A DNA stretch of 64,000 bases, from contig JBDUEM010000002.1 in the NCBI GenBank assembly GCA_040002435.1, forward strand, positions 20,736 to 84,735, in the 5' to 3' direction. Positions within the stretch are counted from its first letter, which is position 1, and every line of letters starts with the position of its first letter. The notes below the pieces were generated by a model. It searched no databases. It was not told the origin of the DNA and saw only the letters and a program-made list of their open reading frames with translations. Of this stretch, positions 23,441-30,421 are shown one piece after another. This stretch comes from JANXXV01 sp040002435. Lineage in GTDB: Bacteria > Acidobacteriota > Terriglobia > Bryobacterales > Bryobacteraceae. A program made the position numbers and the translations under genes.

Positions 23441-25219
23441 ATGAAACAGATGAAACCCGTCGACGTTGTGATCGCCGGTGGCGGGTGGACGGGGCTGGCG
23501 ATGGCGCGCGAGTTGACAGCGCGTACGGCGCTTTCGGTGCTGGTATTGGAACGAGGGCCCGATCGCAAATTTGCGGACTATGCCGCGAACATGGATGAAG
23601 TGGACTACGGCATACGCAAGCGGATGATGCAGAACATAGCCGAAGAGACCATAACCCATCGTCACACCCTGCGTGATACCGCTGCACCGGTGCGGCAGTA
23701 CGGCGGCATTCTGCCGGGAACCGGAGTAGGCGGTTCCGGAGAGCATTGGACCGGGTACGCCGAGAGGCACACCCCGGACGATTTCCATCTCGCCACTGCC
23801 TTGCGTGAGAAATGGGGCGCGGCGCGATTGCCGGACGCTCTCTCCGTGCAGGACTACCCGCTGCGCTACGAAGACCTGGAACCGTACTACTGGCGCGTGG
23901 AACAGCTGATGGGCGTAGGCGGGAAGGCCGGCAATCTGAAGGGCAAAATTGTCGACGGTGGAAATCCATTTGAGGGGCCAAGGTCTCATGAGTTTCCGAA
24001 TCCCCCGCATCGCAAAACCTACCCCATGGCGCTATTCGAACAGGCTTCACGCGAGTTGGGATACCATCCCTATACCGCGGCCGCCGCAACTCTCACGGAA
24101 ACGTATACGAATCCGGATGGGATCACCCGCGGCGCCTGCCAGTATTGCGGCTACTGCATGCTATACGGCTGTATGGTGGGCGCCAAATCGCAGCCGACCA
24201 ACACGCTGATGCCGGTTTTGAAGCGCAAGAGCACCTTCACCCTACGGGCGAACTCGTGGGTGAAGCGCGTCATCCATCGGGACGGAAAGGCAGAAGGCGT
24301 TGTGTACATGGATGAGAACGGGGAAGAGGTTTTGCAGCCGGCAGCGATCGTCGTGCTCGCTTCGTTCACTCCGAATAACACGCGGCTGCTTTTATTGTCG
24401 AAGATCGGAACTGCGTACGATCCACTGACGGGCAAAGGTTCGCTGGGCAAGAATTTTTCCCATACAGTCGGCGGCGGCGGAACCAGTCTTGCTCTTTCAA
24501 AGCCTTTGAATGGATTCATGTTCGCAGGCGGCCAGTCCATGCGCATCTCCGACTTCAACGGATTTCAGGGCATCCCTGCCGATTCGGGAGTGCTGCGCGG
24601 CGGTATCTCGAATACCGCCGGCGGCAACCTTCGTCCGATTGGTTCTTTCGGACGAATTCCCGCCGGAGAGTCGGCGCGCAACTGGGGTTCGGAGTGGAAG
24701 AAGGCCGCGGTGAAGTATTTCGATAAGATCGCCATGATCGGCGTTTTTGAAATGGACCACCTGGCATATAAACACAACTACATGGACCTGGACCCCACCT
24801 ATACCGACAAGTGGGGGGATCCGCTGCTGCGCATTACCGTGGACTGGACCGAACACGAGCAGAAGCAGCGGGCCTTTGCGGCGGAGGTGACCGGCAAGAT
24901 CGCGCAGCAGGCGGCGAAGACATCCGGCGCGCGCGTAATCGGTTCAGAGCGCGGCGGCCGGGCATCCAGGCGCTACCAGACCGCGGAGTATGCGACGACC
25001 CATGTGCAGGGCGGCGCGATCATGGGAACAACTTCCGAGAACAGCGTAGTGAACTCGTGGCTGCAGCACTGGCATGTGCCGAACCTATGGGTGATTGGCG
25101 CATCGTCCTTCCCGCAGAACTCGTCGTCCCATCCCACGCTAACCTCTGTGGCACTGACTTTACGGGCGGCCGACGCACTGATTGAACGTTATCTCAAGAA
25201 GCCGGGAGCGCTGGCGTGA
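23441..25219 (+). CDS. GMC-family FAD dehydrogenase, gluconate 2-dehydrogenase large-subunit type
   Basis: The protein has 592 aa from the ATG at 23441. It has an N-terminal FAD motif VVIAGGGWTGLAMARELTA and GTGVGGSGEHWTG for flavin contact. The C-terminal catalytic region is LWVIGASSFPQNSSSHPTLTSVAL, with the GMC histidine. It resembles membrane-bound gluconate/sorbitol-type dehydrogenase large subunits, which oxidise sugars or polyols in the periplasm and pass electrons to a cytochrome c subunit. No cytochrome gene is next to it. A CQYCGYCMLYGC segment (about residue 240) contains four cysteines, known from this family. An in-frame GTG at 23420 is an alternative start. The subunit 3 gene overlaps its stop by 4 bp. 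Confidence 0.88.
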   Translation: MKQMKPVDVVIAGGGWTGLAMARELTARTALSVLVLERGPDRKFADYAANMDEVDYGIRKRMMQNIAEETITHRHTLRDTAAPVRQYGGILPGTGVGGSGEHWTGYAERHTPDDFHLATALREKWGAARLPDALSVQDYPLRYEDLEPYYWRVEQLMGVGGKAGNLKGKIVDGGNPFEGPRSHEFPNPPHRKTYPMALFEQASRELGYHPYTAAAATLTETYTNPDGITRGACQYCGYCMLYGCMVGAKSQPTNTLMPVLKRKSTFTLRANSWVKRVIHRDGKAEGVVYMDENGEEVLQPAAIVVLASFTPNNTRLLLLSKIGTAYDPLTGKGSLGKNFSHTVGGGGTSLALSKPLNGFMFAGGQSMRISDFNGFQGIPADSGVLRGGISNTAGGNLRPIGSFGRIPAGESARNWGSEWKKAAVKYFDKIAMIGVFEMDHLAYKHNYMDLDPTYTDKWGDPLLRITVDWTEHEQKQRAFAAEVTGKIAQQAAKTSGARVIGSERGGRASRRYQTAEYATTHVQGGAIMGTTSENSVVNSWLQHWHVPNLWVIGASSFPQNSSSHPTLTSVALTLRAADALIERYLKKPGALA

Positions 25220-25878
25220 GACGCAGGGAATTTCTCACATTACCCGCCAAGGGCGTGGGCGGGCTGCTGATCTACACGCTGGCAGGCGAGCCCGTCCGCG
25301 TGAATGCGCAAGAGGGATCCCTGAAGATACCTCTGAAGTTCTTCACGGAGCACGAAGCGCGTACAGTGATGGCCGCCAGCGAACGAATCCTGCCCGCCGA
25401 CGAGAGCGGCCCCGGAGCCACAGAGGCGAACGTCGTGGTGTATATCGACCGCCAGCTTGCGGGACCATACGGCCGGGACAAATTTCGCTATACGAAGGCG
25501 CCATGGATTGAATCGGTTCCCGAACACGGCTACCAGGGCAAGGAAACTCCGCGCGAGCTGTACCGCGCGGGCGTTGTCCGGTTGGGACAGGACTTCGCTC
25601 AACTCGCGGCCAGCGAGCAGGATAAGCGCCTGATGGAAATTGAGAAGACGTATTTTTTTCAGATGCTGCGGACCCACACGATTGAAGGATTCCTCTGCGA
25701 CCCCCTGCACGGGGGCAATGCAGGGATGATCGGCTGGCAAATGATTGGTTTTCCCGGGCCGCTGATGGGTTATCGCGAAGAAGTGGAAAAGCACGGGGTT
25801 CCGTTCCAGCGGAAACCGAAAAGCTTGTCGCAAGTCTACGGCCGGCCGGTGAAGGGTTGGGAAGAAGAGCCTGCCTGA
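25216..25878 (+). CDS. Gluconate 2-dehydrogenase subunit 3-like protein
   Basis: This 220-aa protein starts at a GTG overlapping the TGA of the dehydrogenase gene, so expression is coupled. It begins with a twin-arginine leader (MRRREFLTLPAKGVGGLLIYTL). The body (FFTEHEARTVMAASERILPAD, then GPGATEANVVVYIDRQL and the late DPLHGGNAGMIGWQMIGFPG) is the signature of the small subunit, which is carried through the Tat pathway and helps export or maturation of the leaderless large subunit. The large subunit has no signal peptide of its own, consistent with piggy-back export. The gene converges on the transporter operon with an 11-bp gap. Confidence 0.9.
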   Translation: MRRREFLTLPAKGVGGLLIYTLAGEPVRVNAQEGSLKIPLKFFTEHEARTVMAASERILPADESGPGATEANVVVYIDRQLAGPYGRDKFRYTKAPWIESVPEHGYQGKETPRELYRAGVVRLGQDFAQLAASEQDKRLMEIEKTYFFQMLRTHTIEGFLCDPLHGGNAGMIGWQMIGFPGPLMGYREEVEKHGVPFQRKPKSLSQVYGRPVKGWEEEPA

Positions 25879-25889
25879 TGCTGCCCCAT

Positions 25890-26777
25890 CTAATGCAGGC
25901 CGGCCTTGCGTAAAAACGCGGCAGCTACTTCGGCAACCGCGGTGTGGCTGCCGTCCACCTCATAGTTCAACTTCCGCATGACTTCTTCCGGAAATTTCCC
26001 GGCCAGTTCGTCCAAAGCGGGCTTGAACTTCGGATACAGAGCGATAGTATCCGCGCGCGCGACCAGTGCGGCATCGTACGGAGGGAACGCATGCCGGTCG
26101 TCGGCAAGCACCTTCACTTTGGAGACCGCCAGCAGCCCATCGGTGGAATTGGCGGCAATCATGTTTACCTGCTTTTGTTCCAAGGCACGATAGATCAGGC
26201 CGAGGTCCATGGTAACGGGCGCTTTCATGTCGCGGAAGTGGTACGTCCTGTTGAGCGTGCTCAAGCCGTCCGGCCGCTGCTCAAATTCGTATCCTACCCC
26301 CAGACGCCATTCGATCTCCGGCTTCTCGGCGTCACTCAGCGTCTTGAGATTGAAGCGCGCGGCGGTCTCGTCGCGCACGGCCATCACGAAGGTGTTGTTG
26401 AATCCCAGCGGATCCAGCCACTCCAGCTTCAGGTTGCTACGGTACATATCGCGAATCCGCTCGTTGATGGCCGCACGGTCGTTGATCATGTTGATTTTCA
26501 GCACCGATGACAGGGCGGTTCCGCTGTATTCGGGGTAGACGTCGATCTCGCCGTTCATGACTGATTGATGCACCAGCAGGGTTCCGCCAAGATTCAATCT
26601 TCGGCCGATCTTCTGCTGCATCCGGTTTTCCAGATGCTGGGCGACAATTTCGCCGAGTATCACCTGTTCGGTAAAGTTCTTTGAACCTACTGTCAGCTCA
26701 TGCCGCCTGACGCACCCTGAAGCAATCAAACTCACGAGTATCGCCGCTATGCTGGCGATAGTCTTCGCTCTATCCAT
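25890..26777 (-). CDS. OpuCC/EgtU-type ABC substrate-binding lipoprotein, likely for ergothioneine or a betaine
   Basis: The protein has 295 aa and a lipoprotein signal with lipobox LIASGC (Cys at residue 22). The mature part begins LTVGSKNFTEQVILGEIVAQHL, the hallmark of OpuAC/OpuCC-type binding proteins for quaternary amines, and continues with LLVHQSVMNGEIDVYPEYSGTAL. Known ligands of the family are choline, betaine, carnitine and, in EgtU, ergothioneine. Here it is the last gene of an operon beginning with egtB and egtD, which make hercynine and ergothioneine precursors, both histidine betaines, so a histidine-betaine ligand is the best guess. Its start overlaps the permease gene by 31 bp. 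In EgtU of pathogens this domain is fused to the permease; here it is separate. Confidence 0.88.
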   Translation of the reverse strand: MDRAKTIASIAAILVSLIASGCVRRHELTVGSKNFTEQVILGEIVAQHLENRMQQKIGRRLNLGGTLLVHQSVMNGEIDVYPEYSGTALSSVLKINMINDRAAINERIRDMYRSNLKLEWLDPLGFNNTFVMAVRDETAARFNLKTLSDAEKPEIEWRLGVGYEFEQRPDGLSTLNRTYHFRDMKAPVTMDLGLIYRALEQKQVNMIAANSTDGLLAVSKVKVLADDRHAFPPYDAALVARADTIALYPKFKPALDELAGKFPEEVMRKLNYEVDGSHTAVAEVAAAFLRKAGLH

Positions 26778-27352
26778 CCCAATCCCCCATCCGCAATCAG
26801 TGCAATCAAAGCCGCCGGTACGGCGCCGGCCAGAAGCTGCGTGTTATCCACTGAGGCAATGCCGCGGAAGATGAAGACGCCGAGGCCTCCGCCTCCGATA
26901 GCCGCCGCAATCGTAGCAGTACCTACTGTTGTAACAGTTGCCACCCGGACGCCTGCGAGGATGGTGCTGACGGCCAGCGGCAACTCCACCAGTTTCAGCA
27001 GCTGGCCGGACGTCATACCCATGGCGATGGCCGATTCGCGGATAGCCGGATCCACCTGTTGCAAGCCGACGAGCGTGTTGCGCATGATCGGGAGAAGTGC
27101 GTAGAGAACCAGGGCAAGAATGGCAGTCTTTTTTCCGATCCCCCCGATAACCGGAATCGGAATCAGGAATCCAAAGAGCGCCAGCGCGGGAATGGTCTGG
27201 ACAATGTTGGTGACGGTCAACAGCCAGCGCCGCAGGCGCACGTTGCGGTGCAGCAGGATGCCGCAAGGAATGCCGATGGCGGCGGCAAATACCACGGCAA
27301 TCAGGATGAGCTCGATGTGCTCGAGTGTGAGTTCGATAAGGGAGTTGATCAT
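26747..27352 (-). CDS. OpuCB/EgtU-type ABC transporter permease
   Basis: This 201-aa membrane protein has about five or six helices and the binding-protein-dependent permease signature (ESAIAMGMTSGQLLKLVELPLA, containing the EAA-type loop, around residues 105-125). IVQTIPALALFGFLIPIPVIGG near residues 48-69 is characteristic of OpuCB/ProW-like permeases. It begins 6 bp after the ATPase stop and overlaps the binding-protein gene by 31 bp, so the three parts form one transporter. Length equals the usual OpuCB size (about 210 aa). Confidence 0.9.
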   Translation of the reverse strand: MINSLIELTLEHIELILIAVVFAAAIGIPCGILLHRNVRLRRWLLTVTNIVQTIPALALFGFLIPIPVIGGIGKKTAILALVLYALLPIMRNTLVGLQQVDPAIRESAIAMGMTSGQLLKLVELPLAVSTILAGVRVATVTTVGTATIAAAIGGGGLGVFIFRGIASVDNTQLLAGAVPAALIALIADGGLGWIERRLSPA

Positions 27353-27358
27353 GCCACC

Positions 27359-28084
27359 TCAGAGTGTCGCGATGAACTTTCCGGCTTCGCCTTCCCGCTG
27401 GAGCTTGAACTCGGCCGGTGTGGCCAGAAGCTCTAAGCGGCCTTCATGGAGCACCGCGATGCGGGAGGCCAGGCGCACGGCCTCCTGAACATCATGTGTG
27501 ACAAAGACGGCCGTCTTATTCAAGCGCCTGGTCAGATCAAGAAACTGGTTTTGAAGATCAAAGCGCGTTACCGGATCGAGCGCGCCAAATGGTTCGTCGA
27601 ACAAGATGATTGGCGGATCGACGGCAAGCGCCCTGGCAATGCCCACCCGCTGTTTCTGGCCCCCGGAAAGCTGGCGCGGGTAGCGATTTTCGAAATCGGC
27701 GTGTGGCAGGCCCACCAGATCGAGCAGCTCGCGCACACGAGTTGTGGTTCGCGACGGCTGCCAGCCTTCCAGCTCTGGAACCAAACCCACATTCCGCGCA
27801 ATGGTGAAGTGCGGGAATAAGCCCACGTCCTGAATGACGTAACCGATTTGGCGGCGCAATCGGATGGGATTCCATGCTGTGGTCGCCTTGCCCTCGACCA
27901 GCACTTCCCCTTGGGACGGAGTGAGCAGGGCGTTAATCAGCTTCAGGGCAGTTGTCTTGCCCGAGCCGCTGCGCCCGAGCATCACCAGTGTTTGACCGGG
28001 GTAGAGGTCGAAGCTGATATCCGCCAGGATATTGCGCGCTCCGATGCTGTAATGAACGTTGCAAAAGCTGACGGCTGCACTCAT
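27359..28084 (-). CDS. OpuCA/EgtV-type ABC transporter ATPase
   Basis: This 241-aa ATPase starts at the ATG at 28084, which overlaps the egtD stop by 4 bp; a longer frame to 28129 lies inside egtD and is unlikely. Walker A is LGRSGSGKTT, the Q-loop YVIQDVGLFPHFT, signature LSGGQKQRVGIARAL, Walker B IILFDEPFGALDP, H-switch FVTHDVQEA. These are typical for the glycine betaine/OpuC class. The C-terminal CBS domain pair found in osmoregulated OpuCA proteins is absent, so control by ionic strength is unlikely; this fits a metabolite transporter rather than an osmoprotectant one. Confidence 0.9.
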   Translation of the reverse strand: MSAAVSFCNVHYSIGARNILADISFDLYPGQTLVMLGRSGSGKTTALKLINALLTPSQGEVLVEGKATTAWNPIRLRRQIGYVIQDVGLFPHFTIARNVGLVPELEGWQPSRTTTRVRELLDLVGLPHADFENRYPRQLSGGQKQRVGIARALAVDPPIILFDEPFGALDPVTRFDLQNQFLDLTRRLNKTAVFVTHDVQEAVRLASRIAVLHEGRLELLATPAEFKLQREGEAGKFIATL

Positions 28085-29073
28085 TCGGAAGTCGCTGGGA
28101 TCACCCAGAGATTTTCCGCGAACGGCCACTCGAAATCAACCCACGATTCCACATGGGTGAATCCCGTAGTGCGCGCCAGGCAGGGAAGCTGGCTGAGATC
28201 GAACTTATGCGAGGATTCCGTCCAGATACTCTCACCCGCCTCAAAGTCCACGGTGATTCCGGCGGCTGAGATCGTTGCCGCTTGTTTGCGGAGGGACCGC
28301 AGGTGCATTTCCACACGCTGGCCGCGGTGGTTGTAGCGCGCCTCGTGCACGAATTGGGACAGGTCGAAGTTGCCGTCGAGTTCGCGGTTGATCCGCGCCA
28401 GAAGATTCCGGTTGAAGGCAGCGGTCACACCGGCAGGATCGTCGTAGGCGAGGAGAAGTTGGCTCTGCGGTTTCAACAGATCGGTTCCCAGCAGCAGTGC
28501 GTCGCCCGGAGACAAAATGGAGGCGATCGTGCGAAGGAATTCCTCACGCGCGCCCGCACGGTCGAAGTTGCCGATTGTACTGCCCAGAAACAGCACCAGC
28601 AATGGTTCTCCGGCACGGCGGCGCGCAGCGGCAATTTGCAAACCGTCAAAGTAGGTGTGCTGCAGAGGGATCACACTCGCGGCGGTTGCCAGCTCCTGTT
28701 TGCAGGCGGTCAGAGCGGTCAGGGAAACATCGATGGGGAAGTAAAGCAGACCGCGAGGCCGTGCCAAGGCTTCCAAAAGGTAGCGGGTCTTTTTTCCGCT
28801 ACCGCTGCCCAGCTCCGCCACAACCGTACCGGCCGGAAGGCGGGATGCGATCTCGGCTGAGTAACTGCGCAGAATCCGCTCGTCGGCACGCGTGAGTCCG
28901 TACTCCGGTAGGTGAGTAATGGCCTCAAACAATGCCGAGCCGACAGCGTCATAGAGATAAGTGGACGGCAGTTCCTTCTGGCCGGTCTTACCCAGGCCGT
29001 GCCGCACATCGTCCGCAAATTGCTGCCTGGCGTTATACGCCGGGGCAGTGAGTTCGAGATTTGAGACGCTCAT
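28081..29073 (-). CDS. egtD: L-histidine N-alpha-methyltransferase (EgtD)
   Basis: This 330-aa enzyme uses S-adenosylmethionine to trimethylate histidine to hercynine, the first step to ergothioneine. The N-terminal part has LPSTYLYDAVGSALFEAI and LPEYGLTRADERIL; the SAM site is VVAELGSGSGKKTRYLLEA (about residues 84-102). FLGSTIGNF supplies the substrate-binding Asn, and WTESSHKFD near residue 285 corresponds to the Glu/Ser pair that recognises histidine in the mycobacterial enzyme. Length is normal (about 320). The start overlaps the egtB stop by 4 bp and the stop overlaps the ATPase start by 4 bp. Confidence 0.95.
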   Translation of the reverse strand: MSVSNLELTAPAYNARQQFADDVRHGLGKTGQKELPSTYLYDAVGSALFEAITHLPEYGLTRADERILRSYSAEIASRLPAGTVVAELGSGSGKKTRYLLEALARPRGLLYFPIDVSLTALTACKQELATAASVIPLQHTYFDGLQIAAARRRAGEPLLVLFLGSTIGNFDRAGAREEFLRTIASILSPGDALLLGTDLLKPQSQLLLAYDDPAGVTAAFNRNLLARINRELDGNFDLSQFVHEARYNHRGQRVEMHLRSLRKQAATISAAGITVDFEAGESIWTESSHKFDLSQLPCLARTTGFTHVESWVDFEWPFAENLWVIPATSE

Positions 29074-30299
29074 TCATTCTCCACACAACGGAAAGTTGCG
29101 AAAACATAGGGATAATCGGGCCGGAACCAGTTGCGGAAGGACCGGCGCAAAAAACAGGCTGCAGTCCGCGGCGACGCGCCTTTGAGGACGTAGTGCTCTC
29201 CATCAAAGAAGTTGGCGGAGTAGCCGGGGTAGTTGGAATCAGGATGAAAACCGGGGAAGGGAGCGAACACGGTTGAAGTCCATTCCCAACCATTGCCCAC
29301 CAATTGGGAGACGCCGAAGTCGCTATCACCGGCCGGCGTTGCGTTCACCGAAATCGGATCCCAATAGTGGAAATCAAAGTTCCCATGGGATTGCGCTGGC
29401 TCTAAAGCGCCCCACGGATATTCGCGCTCGATTCCCCGGCGGCTTCCGTAGGCCGCGCGATGAAATTGTGCTTCGGTTGGAAGCGTCTTTCCCGCCCACT
29501 TCGCGTAGGCCTGCGCTTCGCGCTGCGTGACGAACACCGGGGCATCCAGAGCAAGCGGAGAGATACCGAACATTCCACGGCAGCACCAGCGTCCACGTTC
29601 CTTTGTCCAGAAGTGCGGCGGCTTGGCGCCATCTCGAACAAAGTCCAGGTACTGCCGGTTGGTTACCTTGTGCCTGTCGATGGAGAAGCGGGTAACCTGC
29701 ACGGGATGCTCGTCGAATTCGTTGTCCCAGCCGAACGACGTTCCGCGTCTCCTGCCCAGCGTCGCCACCCCAGCGGGAATTGATACGGGGCGTTCGACAG
29801 ACACAGTGGAAACAGGCATGGGTCCAAGGCCGGGTCCGCTCTTCTGATCGAAAGGCATACTGTGCATCAGATACGCCAGAGTTTCGGCGTGCATGAGGCG
29901 GTGTTCGATCGCCATGCGAACAATGCGTTCGTCCGCTTTTGGCAGCATGCTGTCTATCTCCGTCCGGACGCGTTTGCAGTAGGCGTGTACCTCATAGAGC
30001 GTGGGCCAATCGGAGGGTTTGTCGGTGGGCAGGTCGTTCGAACCCGGGTCGATACCTGCTTCGAAAAGTTTGTCAAAGGCGGGATTGAATCGCTCCGCGG
30101 ACAAATCGCCCGCGGCAATCTGGTTCCAGTCGAATGCTTCCAAGTGTCCGAGATAAAAGATAAGGCGGTGGCGTTGCGCCACCGGACGCTCGTAGATCGA
30201 TCCGCTGCGGATAACCGAAAATAGCTTATCGGTTTCTTCGCGCGCCGCATTCAGCGTCGTTAGAAGTGTGCCCGGCGCAAGCCTTGGGCTGGGTTGCAT
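29070..30299 (-). CDS. egtB: Ergothioneine biosynthesis sulfoxide synthase (EgtB)
   Basis: This 409-aa non-heme iron enzyme couples hercynine to cysteine or gamma-glutamylcysteine with oxygen, giving the sulfoxide intermediate. The N-terminal DinB-like domain holds the three-histidine iron site: H52 in LGHLEAFDWNQ, and H133 and H137 in EHRLMHAE, spaced as in mycobacterial EgtB. The C-terminal formylglycine-generating-type (FGE/SUMF1) domain covers about residues 150-409, ending RPDYPYVFATFRCVENE. It has a strong GGAGGG ribosome-binding site and is the first gene of the five-gene operon. No egtA, egtC or egtE is next to it, as in acidobacterial two-gene egt loci that use cysteine directly; the C-S lyase must lie elsewhere. 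Confidence 0.95.
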   Translation of the reverse strand: MQPSPRLAPGTLLTTLNAAREETDKLFSVIRSGSIYERPVAQRHRLIFYLGHLEAFDWNQIAAGDLSAERFNPAFDKLFEAGIDPGSNDLPTDKPSDWPTLYEVHAYCKRVRTEIDSMLPKADERIVRMAIEHRLMHAETLAYLMHSMPFDQKSGPGLGPMPVSTVSVERPVSIPAGVATLGRRRGTSFGWDNEFDEHPVQVTRFSIDRHKVTNRQYLDFVRDGAKPPHFWTKERGRWCCRGMFGISPLALDAPVFVTQREAQAYAKWAGKTLPTEAQFHRAAYGSRRGIEREYPWGALEPAQSHGNFDFHYWDPISVNATPAGDSDFGVSQLVGNGWEWTSTVFAPFPGFHPDSNYPGYSANFFDGEHYVLKGASPRTAACFLRRSFRNWFRPDYPYVFATFRCVENE

Positions 30300-30368
30300 T
30301 GACCTTATCCCTCCTGACCTGAGTTTGATTCCGTGAAGGGTCCATAAGTTTCGGAGAAGAGCACCGAA

Positions 30369-30387
30369 GTTCTGCTATAACTAGAAC
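30369..30387. promoter_or_regulatory. Palindrome over a TATAAC box between egtB and glgP (possible operator)
   Basis: GTTCT-N9-AGAAC is a perfect inverted repeat at 30369-30387; the spacer contains TATAAC (30376-30381), a good -10 hexamer for glgP, whose ATG lies 41 bp further on. No convincing -35 was found, as expected for an activator-dependent or regulated promoter. The binding protein is unknown. Confidence 0.3.
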
Positions 30388-30421
30388 ATCTGGCCCGGTC
30401 CGCTAAATTTTTCGAAATTAC

